Below are positions 37,086 through 48,353 of a stretch of 64,000 nucleotides of DNA, piece by piece (the first letter of the stretch is position 1; every line of letters begins with the position of its first letter). The notes under the pieces are model-generated. The model saw nothing but the letters and a program-made list of their open reading frames with translations. It ran no database searches and was not told where the DNA came from. Position numbers and translations under genes: made by a program. Origin of the DNA: Gordionus sp. m RMFG-2023 (Eukaryota; Nematomorpha; Gordioida; Chordodea; Parachordodidae); the NCBI RefSeq assembly GCF_954871325.1, contig NC_088775.1, positions 28,373,561-28,437,560 on the forward strand, in the 5' to 3' direction.

Positions 37086-38381
37086 AAATATATTAAAATT
37101 TGTTGGATGTAATAAAGATAAAAAGACTAGTGTTGTAACATGTAAAATCATACAAATTGCACATATAAAATCTGGCATATTGCAAATATAGTTTCACTTT
37201 GCACATATAATTTAAATAAATGAATTAAACGCATTACATAATTTTTAAGTAAAATCTTGCATTGACTTAAACTTTGGCAAAAACAAGAATTTATTCTAGT
37301 CGAATTTTCGCCAACAATCCTCTTTCAGCAGACATTACTAAATGCCACCAATTTATTTTGGCTGGTAAACTTGCCCTCGGCTTATTTTTGCAATTTTTAT
37401 GTTATTCACAATTCACTTGTATAAATAATAATGTTTAAATGCATTCATAAACAAAAAAGATATTACTCTATACAGTTGCGGTATTATAGGGCTAAAAATT
37501 CTCATTAACACATATTAAGCATTGATTTCACTAGTTATTATACTCGGAATCATTGTTATTATACTGTTTTATGTCATTTCTATTATTAAATCCCTTAGTC
37601 ATTTTTGATACTAATAATATCTTCATTTCATTTCGTGATTTGAGACTTAAATAGTATCGTCAATCATAGAACCTTTTCCAAAACCTTTTCAGAATTACTT
37701 TGATATTTGTTTCATCAAAATATTACTGATGCAAATACCGCACATTCGATATAAGCTTTTATTCACATAAAACTTTTATGTAAAGTAAAAAATTTTATAG
37801 AGATCAATCGGATATTATGGGTGTTTATCTCTGCATCGCTTTACTTTCTCCTTGTTAGACTATTAGAATTTTCTGGCATTCGTTTAGCTGCTATCTAGCA
37901 GCTTTAAATCAGAAATCTTTTTGTTTAAATTTGTAGTAATCTTTATAGTTTATTATAGGTTGATGTGAAAGTTATGAGACGAAGAAGATTTGACATCTTG
38001 TAAAAGTGATCATATTTTTTAGTTTTAAAGAAAACATTTAATATTTAAAATATACACAAATACGCAATCAAAGATTGACCTTCAATATTAGATAATTTTA
38101 AATTAATAAAAGACCCATGCCAAGATGATTAAATTAATTATTCCTTATAATTTTTATATACCCAGGGTTTATTTAATTTCAATAAGTAACACGATTTGCA
38201 ATAATAAAAATGTATACTATACTTGTGCAATGAATTGTAAAATAATGTGTAAAAATAGGAATCAATTAAAGTGACTTTCACTCAAACGGAAACGAAATGA
38301 AATTTGAAAAAACACGTAAGATTGTTAAAAATAATTCTCGAGAAATTTTATGAAAGATATCATCAATATAAATTGATATGT
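37086..38381. other. AT-rich spacer, no gene seen
   Basis: Non-coding A/T-rich sequence; no recognisable element or RNA gene. Confidence 0.4.
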
Positions 38382-38742
38382 CTAATAAAGATCTGCAAAT
38401 CCCCGCCCGGCCTGACCGAGTCTATTTAAAAAAAATGATTTTAGTTTGGGCTGCGTCGGGTCGGGTCTAGCATTTTTTAGAGAATTTCTGCCCAGGCTGA
38501 GCTTTAAATTTTAAATATCAAATAAATTGATATATTTTAAAAATTTTATAGAAACAAGACGCTAATATTTTTTATTTATAGAATATTTTTTTAAAATAAA
38601 AAAAATTAAATTTTTCTATATTAAAATAAATTCGAGCCTGGTCGAGCCTGGCGAACAAATAATTTTCAGTTTTATTTCGGGACAAATAAAAAAAATTTCG
38701 GGCCAGGCCTGAGAAATTAGGCCTGATACAGATTATTAATAC
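38382..38742. repeat. GC-ended dispersed repeat, copy 2
   Basis: Left end taataaagatctgcaaatcc followed by ccgcccggcctgacc; right end ggccaggcctgag..ggcctgatacagattatta. The ends pair weakly as an inverted repeat (TAATAaagATCTGcA against TAATAATCTGTA). The A/T core shares aaattgatatattttaa, then gacgctaatattttttattt, with the copy at 36.8 kb. No clear target duplication. Confidence 0.5.
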
Positions 38743-39433
38743 CTAAATCTAGTTTTAAAAAAAAGGCAATAAGAAAATTGAACGCGCGGTCAAAAGTATA
38801 TAAAACGGCAAAACCATATCTTAAAATAAGCAATATCACCCCTCAAAAAACAGTTTGACCGATATTTAACCAGTTTAAAAGTCAATTATGTTTTTATGAA
38901 TTACCACTAATTAGTATAATAAATAGTATATAAAATGTGCTCATAAACAAATACATATCATTTTTGGTAGATTTATTTTTTTAGAAATAGTGTTTCAATT
39001 GCTTTGCTTGAGTTTTTTTTTAAATATCTTTTAATTAATAAATATAAGTTATAACAAATTTTCCCGCTGTATTTTAAATCAATTTCGGTTTTTTGTATGA
39101 ATATTACCCAAATCGGACTATTTCTTATTTAAAAAATATTTGAACGTTACCATTCTCATCTTTAAAGTAAAAAAATTTGTCTATCATAATAAAAAAAAGA
39201 TTTATTAATAGCTTACATAGGTACGGATAACTTAATTAAAATATAAAATTTCCATTACCCAATTAATTGTGAACATTAATAACATAACTTTACTTGATAG
39301 TGATAGTTTGAAGAAAATATTTAAGGATATCTGAGTATTTTCCTACATAGTAATAGTTTTTATACCTTAAAAAGAGGCGGAGAAACAATTATAGATTTTT
39401 CTATCAAGTTAAAAGTATTTCCTCACTATTTCA
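38743..39433. other. AT-rich spacer, no gene seen
   Basis: Non-coding A/T-rich sequence before the 39.4-44.7 kb nest. Confidence 0.4.
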
Positions 39434-39696
39434 TTTTAAATAGCCTGTTGAAGAACCTTTAAGAGATTTAGGATTAGACTTGCCTGAGTTTGATAAAGAG
39501 CTTCGGTCAAAGTATACCGAAGGCAATATCACTTGAAGATACGGTGGGTTTAGCTATCGTGCTCTCTTCCTTGGAAAAGGAAACCCAGGTATAAGTTAAC
39601 AAAATCATAAACATAAGCAGACGCAAGGTTCTAAAAACACGTATTTTAGGAATAATAGATATAATAACGGTAATAAATTTATTAATTATAGTTATA
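39434..39696 (+). mobile_element. Ty3/gypsy-like gag fossil, left part of the outermost layer
   Basis: Plus-strand sequence with coding-like composition and short recognisable stretches (EDTVGLAIVLSSLEKE in one frame, then an Asn/Arg-rich RNNRYNNG stretch) typical of the gag end of copepod- or insect-type gypsy elements. The target duplication atgccaac of the MITE inserted here (39697-39704 and 44474-44481) shows that this piece was once continuous with the piece at 44482. The fossil is broken. It is the oldest layer of the nest. Confidence 0.5.
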
Positions 39697-39956
39697 ATGC
39701 CAACTAAAGTGGTTAAATGGCTCATTTTGAGCCGATTTTTAAAAACGGCTAACTCAATATTTTATTAGGAAAAATATTATGCAAGCCTTAAGATTTTGAT
39801 TACAGGTGGCACAAATGTTTGAACATCTATTAATTAAATCTCGAGGCTTACACAATATTTTTCTGGCTAAAATATTGAGTTAGCCATTTTTTAATGTAAA
39901 AATAATATTTTTATTTTAGTATAACTGACTTTTTCAAAACAATTACAACTTATATA

Positions 39957-41539
39957 CACTACCGGCCATAAATGATTGCCCACCCTGCATTTTCTCAACA
40001 TTTTAAAATAAGACAAATAATACACAACATGATGTTTATCAAATTTATTTATAAGTTTACATATTATTGCATAAAATTACAAAAAATAAAAGACATAGCA
40101 ATTAATTAAGATCAAATTTTGGTCTCATCAATATGACCACCTTTATTCTTAAAATTGCTACACAAATTTTTGGTAATCTTTGAGATTTTTTAAATATTCG
40201 GAATTGATATTGTTCTATTCTCTCTTTAATATTTCCCAAAGGTGCAAATGAGAGGTTAGAGGGCTTTTTCACGCTTGTCGATCAAAGTGATCCCATAAAA
40301 GTTCGATTGGATTGAGATCGAGAGACTAGGATGGCCAAGTCATCAACTCGAGAATACCGTGTTGTTGTAGATTTTGTAAATAATCTTTGCATAGCCTGGA
40401 TATATGCTTTGGGTCAATATCTTGTTGAAATAAAAAGTTATTCCCGATCAAACGCTTTCCTGATGAAATCAAATGGTCCTAAATGATTTGCTGGTATCCC
40501 TCCTTGTTAAGGATTCCTTTAATTTTGACAATGTTGCCGGTTGCCCCGGCACCAAAGCATCCCCACACCATAACAGATCCTCCTCCGAATTTGACTGTAG
40601 GAATTCTACAGTGATCGCTCATTCTCTCTCCAGCTAAGCGGCGGATATATTGCCTTCTTTTAGAACCGAAGATTTCGAATTTTGAATCATAACTCCATAA
40701 GTCGTGGCACCAGTTGACAGATGTCCAAAATTAATGTTTTCGTGCCCAGTCTAATCGCTTGAGTTTATTTTTTTTGCTCAAGAGTGGTTTTTGACCGCTA
40801 CCCTACCATAAAGTTCAAAGCTCCTAAGGCGCCTTTTCACAGTTGTGACACTTATCGGGTTTTCCCACAGATTAATCTCCGCAGCTATCTCTGAGGCGAC
40901 AAGACGTCGATTGCGTTTACTGATCCTTGCTATATACCTATCATCGCTTAAAGTCGTTTTGTAGGGTCTTCCAGGCCTCTTTGGATTCGATATTGTATTA
41001 TTGTTGCGTAATCTTTTAAGTATACAATCGACTGTTCGTCGAGGTAGGGTTAATTCTCTGGCAATTCGGCTATTACTTTTACCACTTATGTGCAATTTAA
41101 TTATTTTGCATTTAGTTGGAATAGAAATTTCTTTTCTTTTAATCATTAATTTATAAAGACTGAAAGTTTCTTTAAACAATGATTTAAAACAAAAAAAAAT
41201 CTAGGAATTTGTTTTAAAATAATTAAAAATAGGTATTAATAAGCAGATTAGAATGTGATTAATGACTTTCTTCCAAAAAACAATGGGCAACTTAAAATTG
41301 TTGCTGAAAAAAACTAATAAACCCTATTTTACCAAATTGGTCATTCTTGACATGTTGTTTACAAAGGCTAAAATTTCATAGAAAGATTTATAGAAATTCC
41401 GAGTTTTTTATTTCTAAACACGTCTAGACATCTTAAATTAATTGATCAATTCGCTTTTACCAAAATAAGTTAAAAAGTTTTAAGTTGTTAATTTTTTATG
41501 TAAAAATGCAGGGTGGGCAGTCATTTATGACCGGTAGTG
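39957..41539 (-). mobile_element. Tc1-family DNA transposon (1583 bp)
   Basis: Inverted terminal repeats of 37 bp (39957-39993 and 41503-41539) starting CACTACCGG and differing at two positions, each abutting the TA target. Length is typical of Tc1 elements. One transposase gene runs on the minus strand (40269-41179) and is broken. The element inserted into the left LTR of a gypsy element: removing it restores an LTR matching the intact one at 44179. It is the youngest layer of the nest. Confidence 0.95.
40269..41179 (-). pseudogene. Tc1-family transposase, inactivated
   Basis: Cut-and-paste transposase acting in the nucleus on its own inverted repeats. Residues 1-133 from ATG at 41179 are open: two helix-turn-helix DNA-binding units (IIKLHISGKSNSRIARELTL, then RPGRPYKTTLSDDRYIARIS) ending RSFELYGRVAVK. 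A frameshift there leads to a stop at 40778-40780; another frame continues PLLSKKNKLKRLDWARKH. Further on come WSYDSKFEIFGSKRRQYIRR (first catalytic Asp region, normally WSDES), GGGSVMVWGCF, FQQDIDPKH (second Asp) and LNPIELLWDHF (Glu). In-frame stops follow KEGYQQII and WPS. From the Asp of QQD to the Glu of NPIE there are 38 codons. At least three or four lesions make it inactive. Confidence 0.9.
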
Positions 41540-41978
41540 TATATCTATTTTTATATAAAAAATAGAATATATATATAAAAAATCAAGGCGAAATGAAATA
41601 AAAAGAACTAGTTAAATAAGTGTTTTTTACAATAATTAACTTACCAATTAATCAAGGCAAAATGAAATAAAAAGTACTAGTTAAATAAGTATTTTTTACA
41701 AAATAAAATTAAGAATAATTATTATTCAACATTCTCCTTCTTCTAAAAGAACCTTCCCAAAAAATCTTCAAAGCTGTCATAGAAAGTTAGTTTTCCCAAC
41801 AGTTTATCGTTTTAGGTATCAAGTTGTTTCATAAGTCATCGTAATCGTTGGCGTCCCAATCGTTCCATTGAATTGCTGGTGATATGCGGACGTGGGCACA
41901 TGTTTGATATTATAATCATTGCAAAATTTTTTAAAATCATTACTTGTGAAGTTAGTGCCGTTATCAGTAACTATAGTT

Positions 41979-42434
41979 TCAGGTATATAGCGAAATAGTT
42001 TTAAAAATTTCTTTTAAAGTAACATCGGTCGTAATATTTTTAACAGGAACAATAATTGGAAATTTGCTATAGGCATCGACTATTATCAACCAATTTCTTG
42101 TGAAAAACGGACCCGCATAATCTATGTATATCCTTTCAAATGATTTGGTTGCCGAAACCCATGGTTTTTGTATCTTTTTAGGATTTTCATGATATATGTT
42201 ACAATCGTCACAACTTTTCACTTCCATGTCTATGTCATTATTTATACCAGACCACCACATGTAATCTTTGGCTAAGGATTTGATTTTTCCTGCTCCCAAG
42301 TGACCTTCATGTAATGACTCTAGTACATTTTTTATCATAGCAGACGGAATTATGATTTTGTTGCTTTTGTAAAGACAATCCTTAATTATAAATTCCAATT
42401 CATTGTTTTTATAGATATTGTTCTTTATAGGCAC
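41979..42434 (-). pseudogene. Gypsy integrase region (fossil)
   Basis: Integrase part of the LTR element on the minus strand. The zinc-binding H-H-C-C module is clear (LHEGHLGAGK ... KSCDDCNIY), followed by the beginning of the catalytic core (RIYIDYAGPF, then IIVDAYSKFP) with the aspartates expected in Ty3/gypsy integrases. It is part of a broken element and lies between the gag-like region and the 3' LTR, as expected for gypsy order. Confidence 0.85.
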
Positions 42435-42535
42435 GTTGTTCTTAATATGATTTATGACTTGTTTTAATTCAATATCTTTGAAAGTTTCATCACGTATTTG
42501 CTTTCTCTGATTGTTGTCGCTACCTCTATAATTAT

Positions 42536-43279
42536 TTAAATTGTTACTATAGGATGGTAAACGATTTCGATCACCAGATTGGATCTGTTTTCTCTGATTA
42601 TTATCATGCCATGTATTATTTCTACCATAATTAGATTGATTATTATTGTTGTAGCGATAGTTGTTGTAGTTATAGTTATTATAATTATCATAGTATCTAG
42701 AATTATTATTACCATAATTCCTAACATAGTATCTAAAATTATTATTGTCGTAATTCCTATTTTTATTCCTATTATAATTATTATATCTATTATCATAATT
42801 TTGTCTAAAATTATTTCTAAAATTATTATTAGGTTAAAATAATTATTATTGTTATTTCTGCAATTATTTCTAGGAAAACTGTTATCGGAAGAGCTTTGGT
42901 TAACTAAATCTTTGTGCTCATTATCTTTAATGTTAAAGTTTTTATCTTTATCGGACTTTTTATCGTAATTCACATAACTTATATTATCAATATCTGATTT
43001 ATTATTAATGCTATCTAATCTACTTCCTATCTCCACCATTTCTTTTAAGGTTAAATTAATATTTTTACTTAATTTATATTTTATTTTATCGTTTAAGGAA
43101 GACGTTAACTTTTCTTTTATCCTACTATCATCTGAAAAATGACATTTTTTATTTAATTTAGATACTCTAACGTACCATTCTAAAAAAAATTTATTAGAAT
43201 TTTGGCATGATAAGTTAAATTTGTTAATTGAAATATTTTTATCCTGTATTGGTAAAAGGTATCCTAATTTCTTAATCAC
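42536..43279 (-). pseudogene. Gypsy gag-like region (fossil)
   Basis: Minus-strand frame whose first half is Lys/Asn/Ser-rich with predicted helices (FFLEWYVRVSKLN, LTLKEMVEIGSRLDS), fitting a gypsy capsid-type segment where LKEMVEI-like stretches are common. The second half derives from an Asn/Tyr/Arg-rich nucleocapsid-like repeat. The plus-strand hydrophobic frame over 42579-42842 is only the complement of this repeat. Broken element; no function. Confidence 0.6.
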
Positions 43280-44178
43280 TGTATTAAAATCTAAAATCTC
43301 AGTATTTGAACAAATATATTATATTGTCAAACACATCATCAGATAAATTAGCAAGTAAAGTATTTATTTTAACGGAGTCCTATTATGTGCTGGTCGAAAA
43401 GTAACTTAACACCCTATCTATGTAAACCTCAGTCAGTAGTCCAATAAGCTTAGGAAATTTGTAAGGTGTATAATCAGGTAATTTTATGTTCATTTATTAT
43501 TAACTTTTATAGTGTTGTTAAATTACTGACCATCTCTATTGTGGCTTGGTCAAGCTTTTCGCTTAAAAAATTGAATTAAGCTTCTAAACTGAGTCTCAAC
43601 TTGAAGATTGATTTGAATATTTTTGGATAAATACATAGTTACACTATTTTATAGTTGACTAAAGTTAGGCATTTTAACAACACTTAACTTTTATAAAATA
43701 TTGCATTAACATAATATATCATAAACAAAAATGTTAATGTGTTTTTTCGTAATATAAAAATGATGATGTTTAAATTTTCACGAATGTGTATCTTAATTGC
43801 ACGAATTTTGAATCATTGTATGCAAAGAACTTGCCATTTGAGGCCTCGTAGTAACGTAGCATCTCCTTCAAATTATAAAATTAGAAGAAGATGTCTCCAT
43901 GAGCAGGTCCTCTATTGAACATCACAATTATCGGTAAGCTCCCACAAAATATCATATACTGAGACCGCAGATGGAATGTTGGATATTTTAAATGAATACA
44001 TCGAAATTGTATAATAAAATATCGTTGAAAGAAAAAAATAATTTTTGTTTTTATTTAATGTTTTTGCATGTTAAATATTAAATCTCACCATTATTAAAAA
44101 ATGGAAGAGAAAAAATTCAAAAAAATAAAATATAAAGGATTATGGTGAGTATTTTTTACCATATCACCCGGAGTACCA

Positions 44179-44436
44179 TGTTAAAATAATATTTTTATTT
44201 TAGTATAACTGACTTTTTCAAAACAATTACAACTAATAAATATATATACATTTTTATACAAAAATTAGAATATATTTATATATATAAAATCAAGGTGAAA
44301 TGAAATAAAAAGAACTAGTAAAATAAGTGTTTTTTACAATAGTTAACTTACCAAATGATCAAGGCAAAATGAAATGAAAAGTACTAGTTAAATAAGTATT
44401 TTTTACAAAATAAAAAAGAATAATCATTATTCAACA
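44179..44436 (-). repeat. 5' LTR of the gypsy element (intact, 258 bp)
   Basis: Matches the split left LTR along its whole length, with the same two tandem inner units (near 44290 and 44355). Starts TGTTGAATAAT and ends ACA on the minus strand. The base after it opens the tttaa target duplication. Confidence 0.85.
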
Positions 44437-44481
44437 TTTAAAATCGGCCCAAATCAAGCCGTTAACAACACTAATGCCAAC

Positions 44482-44735
44482 AAATAAAATCATGATAATT
44501 ATATTCTTAATAATTATAAATCTAGTTTTAAATCTAACTTCATACAAAAAAAAACTTATGGTTCGATGCGGCAAGGCAAACCACATAGCAAAAGTTTGTA
44601 GAACTCATGTCATAGAGATTCTATCGCGGACACCTCGCCTGTCATCTCTTAATAAAGCTACCATTGATGCGAAGATAAATGGTTTGCGGTGTACAATTGA
44701 ATTCGTGCTGTGTGCAGTGTGATAGATAAAGTTTC
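44482..44735 (+). mobile_element. Ty3/gypsy-like gag/protease fossil, right part of the outermost layer
   Basis: Plus-strand sequence resuming after the MITE. A zinc-knuckle stretch RCGKANHIAKVCRTH (nucleocapsid type) is followed by SLNKATIDAKINGL, which resembles the start of a gypsy protease. It has the same strand as, and is in order with, the fossil at 39434. The fossil is broken; a second unrelated small frame at 44889-45092 has no recognisable feature. Confidence 0.6.
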
Positions 44736-45205
44736 CTGGAATTCCTATATATTATTATATAATACATGTAGGAGATCTATTTATTTTTATCATGGTATGG
44801 TTTATATTATTTATATATATCAAATTCTAATATATTTTTAAACTATACTTAAAATATTAAAATAATAATTTATCAATTTATTAGACTATTGATACTATGG
44901 TTAAAAAGGCAGACCAGCGTAAAAGGTATATCTTGCCTGTGCTTATCTCAACTTAAAAAATGGTATATAAATAAAAGCTTGAACTCACAATATTTAATTA
45001 TCACAAAATTTAGGTTTCATACATTTGAAGACTACCTAGTGCATGAACTTATAGGACCAGAAAAAATCACAGAAATAGATGAGACTATTTAAGATGATAT
45101 ATAATATAGGTAAATTCCTTCCTACTAGAGCACTCTATAAACTAATCAATACAATAAGGGAATGTAAAGAAATTATCAAAATTAGCACATTTTGAGTGTA
45201 TCCAT
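44736..45205. other. Spacer between the nest and the BED-type hAT
   Basis: No gene recognised; may contain more of the outer gypsy fossil, but nothing identifiable. Confidence 0.35.
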
Positions 45206-48200
45206 CAGGGACGAACCGTTATTTATAACGGTTCAGTATGTAAAAAATTATAATGATTACGTTCTGGTTTCTTAAGAATAAATTCATAAGGGTTCGGTTC
45301 GGTTCTACTAATTATAAAGGTTTATAAAGGTTCATTCCGGTTAGAAATTTTTTTTTATTGAAGCAACACTATCATATAATGATTTTAATTATAAATTTAT
45401 TAAAAATTTTGCCATCACTAATTTATTTTTTATTATAAACATATATAAATTATATATAAAAAAAATATATGTCAAAATAACTCATTTTTAAATATATTAT
45501 TTGAACGTATAATAAGTAATATATTTTCTAATATAAATGGATTCATATTTGTTCGTTGAGGCGATAACACAAATTTTAGCCCCGAAAAGGCCTTTTCTAC
45601 AGAAACTTGGATTGCTGGAAATGCCAGTGCTATAAGAGCAAATACAATTCTGGATATTCAAATTTTTTCGATTCCCAAAATATGAAAACTGATAATTTTT
45701 TGGCGATCCTTTCAACACCTTCAAACAATTCAATAATATTTCTAATATTATGTTCTTTGTGTGCATTTGAAGTAGCTTTTTTAAATTCCGACTCACGGGC
45801 TATCAGAAGCTTTTCTAATTCATCATCTGTTTTATGATCTTTGGAGCGATAGGTAGATTGCAATATATCCATTTCTAGGCTATCATCATTTTCCAAGGCC
45901 TATATATTTTAAATGAAAAATAACTTTTAAAATAAATCCGGACAATAATCAAAATAAGGCTAAATAAAATATGTGGACCTGAATTGCTTTCCATGTTTTA
46001 TTTAAATGATCTTTGGCAGTCAATTTTTCATCTTCTATCAGCAATATCTGATAACGTGGGTCCATATATAAGGCTGCGCAAAAGGCATCATTTCTAATAT
46101 TCGCCTCTTTTGCCTTGATACATGTTGAAAGGTGCTGAGAAAAAGGTGTATGTACCTTTTGTGTTTCTATTAGACAATTTAGCCAAGCAGCATAAAAATC
46201 GCCCAATGTTAATTGTTCAGTTTGAAGAATTTTTGTCATTATAAAAGAAGGCTTCTTAGCTTTCAAAATATCTTTAATTATATCCCACTCATCTTCACAA
46301 AGATCAATGTCTTGATCCATTTCTATTTCATCATAATAAACTTTTAATTCTAACAATCTTTCTAGCATTAGGTAGATAGAATTCCACCTGGTACAGCAAA
46401 CTATAAGGGGCTTTTTAAGATTTAGACGAGTTAAGATATTTAATGAAATATGTGTGCGAATTTTTTTGCACAATGATCTGGCTTTGTTAATAATTCATTA
46501 GGTGAGGATTTGATTCAATCATTTATCACCAAATGAAATGTGTGGGAGGCGCATCGAACTCCAAATAACAAGGCTCCAGTCATCCTAAATATAATATTAT
46601 CAGTTTCATCAATGTCGTCGATATTACTAATATTTGATAAATTATTCTCATGTGATAATATCATATCTTTGTCGTCAATATCTTCATGCTCCATTAAAAG
46701 CTTGATTAACACCATATTGGATGCATTATCAGTAGTTATGATAAATATATCTTGTTAATATCTATGTTGTGTGTTTTAAATATTTCTAAAATAACTTTTT
46801 TGATATTTACCGAGGTATGCTTTACAGTAAGTTCTCTCATGCATATTGATCGTAATTGTATTTTTCCATCAGATATAAATTGAATATTGACGCCTAGAAT
46901 AGCTCTGTCATACCTTGCTGCAATATCTAATATTACAGAAATCATTTTATTGAATAATTCTTTTTTTATATTAGCAAGGCATTTGCTGGCTATTTTATTA
47001 ATATTATTCCTCATATTTTCTGAATTTATAGAAAAATTATCCCCAAGTCTTGTTATAATTGGGTTGATAATTTTTTTAAAAGCTAAATCATCCAATAAGC
47101 TAAATGGCCGGCTATGTACCGTAATAAGTTCTGTGCACGAATTTACTAATGTGTTTTTATCCATTTTAATTTTGATAAGAGAATTTAATGCCTGCTCAAT
47201 AGAAATATTATGGCTAGGCTTTGATATTGATTTCAAAGGCTTGGAAAGCTTTAATTTTTTTGTAGTTAGGGATTTATATTCTTTAGAATGATGCCTTTGA
47301 ATATGCCTTTCTAAATTAGCTGCATGGTCACCTTTAATTATCATTATGCAATTATCTATTATACAGGTTGATTCATTTAAGAGAATATTATGACTAAAAA
47401 ATGAACGGACTGGGTTAATTTTGGGACGGACCATATTTCTAAAAGCAAATAAAGTAAATTTTTATTAATTATTAACGTAAATACAATAAATAAAATGAGA
47501 TTTGTGCAAACAAATATTGTAAAATTGAAATTGATAATACTGCCAAGTTGTAAAGCCAAATTATATGAATATTATTACTTAAAAATTTACTATTCCTCTA
47601 AGAAAACTAATGCTTTAAAATATACTCAAATGCCAAAATTTTATAAATAATATATAAAATTACAACTTCAAAAATTTTATAATTTTGAAATTTAAATAAT
47701 AGCCTACTATCATATTCAAGGGTGGGTGATGATATTATAATTAATTAAATAAATGTAACTAAATCAAATTGGCTATTTTGATATTTTGCATACTAAAACA
47801 TAAAAAATAGGAATATGGTTCTAATACTATAAAAATAAATACAAAAAAATGAGGTCAGACAAATATAACATATTAAAATTATTTGATAAACTAAATAGAA
47901 TTTATAATGTAACACAAATTTATTATTTATAATAAAGGCCTGATATTATACTTAAATTAATTTAATAAATACAACTAAATCAAAAATCTACAAATTGTTT
48001 AATTAGATATTTTGCATAATTAAAAGATTGTGGACAAATTTAAGTAATAGTTAAAAAATTAATACATACTTTATTAAGGATATAAGGATAGATCACACAT
48101 ATATTTTGATCATTTAATAATTAAAATTATAAATAACGACGGAATGGTTAAATATATAATTACACCACAAGGATAATAATGTAAAAATTAGAATTATAAA

Positions 48201-48353
48201 TTTTATTTTGCTTTAAACCGGTTTAAACCTGTTTTTTTATAAAGGATCTTTTCACTCCTTTAAAAAATAATTATATCGGTTCGGTTACGGTTCCGATATT
48301 TATAATGGTTTATAACGGTTTCGCGGTTCGTTACGGTTCGCTCCGGGTCCCTG
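45206..48353 (-). mobile_element. Near full-length BED-finger hAT transposon (3148 bp)
   Basis: Left terminus CAGGGACGAACCG; right terminus read inwards CAGGGACCCGGAGCGAACCG. Subterminal regions on both sides carry many copies of AACCGTTATAAA-like motifs (45215-45350 and 48225-48345), probably transposase-binding sites. The minus strand carries one broken transposase gene (45472-47434). The 8-bp flanks gtatccat and aataaaag do not match, so the target duplication is lost. Confidence 0.85.
45472..47434 (-). pseudogene. hAT transposase with BED zinc finger, inactivated
   Basis: Starts MVRPKINPVRSFFSH at 47434. A BED-type finger (C-x4-C ... NLERHIQRHH) binds the element ends. Then come a helical region, the first catalytic block region (RYDRAILGVNIQFISDG), FIITTDNASNM, VRCASHTFHLVIND, CCTRWNSIYLMLERL, AALYMDPRY and the hATC dimerisation end (FPAIQVSVEKAFSGLKF, then LENILLIIRSNNIF) closing at TGA 45472-45474. 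A 79-bp intron fits at 45900-45978 (CAG|GTCCAC ... TATAG|GCC, phase 0). Lesions: a frameshift near 46745 before TTDNASN, a stop plus frameshift near 46475-46515, and a stop/frameshift near 45630. About three breaks, so inactive but fairly young. Confidence 0.9.

Larger units (their letters stand above)
39895..41732 (-). repeat. 3' LTR of the gypsy element (interrupted)
   Basis: LTR sequence lies at 39895-39956 and 41540-41732; the Tc1 element sits between. It contains two tandem units of about 65 bp, each with atcaaggc.aaatgaaataaaaag and tagttaaataagt.ttttta (near 41581 and 41648), as in the other LTR. Confidence 0.8.
39895..44436 (-). mobile_element. Ty3/gypsy LTR retrotransposon fossil, LTR split by a Tc1
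   Basis: Two LTRs of about 255 bp (left 39895-41732 including the Tc1; right 44179-44436), each starting TGTTGAATAAT and ending TACA or AACA when read on the minus strand, with a 5-bp target duplication tttaa. On the minus strand the 5' LTR is on the right; directly inside it the sequence TGGTACTCCGGGTGAT is a likely primer-binding site. Gag-like and integrase regions are recognisable in the expected order. The LTRs differ at scattered positions, so it is not very recent. The element is incomplete and broken, with several breaks. Confidence 0.85.
39705..44473. mobile_element. hAT-type MITE, copy 3, itself split by an LTR element
   Basis: The MITE occupies 39705-39894 and 44442-44473 (about 222 bp). 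Its outer flanks are an exact 8-bp duplication atgccaac (39697-39704 and 44474-44481). The left end aligns to TAGTGTTGTTAACGGC, the right end read inwards is exactly that; the inner block gccgatttttaaaaacggct then aactcaatattttat and the closing ttgagttagcc match copy 1 at 28580. Between its halves sits the LTR element, with tttaa duplicated at 39890-39894 and 44437-44441. Confidence 0.8.

Noticed and set aside
42579-42842. 87-codon hydrophobic plus-strand frame that looks like membrane segments
   Set aside because: It is the complement of the Asn/Tyr-rich nucleocapsid-like repeat of the minus-strand gypsy fossil.
43380-43470. Possible small insertion between the gag-like region and the 5' LTR (gctggtcgaaaagtaactta)
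   Set aside because: No partner end or target duplication found; could equally be leader sequence of the LTR element.
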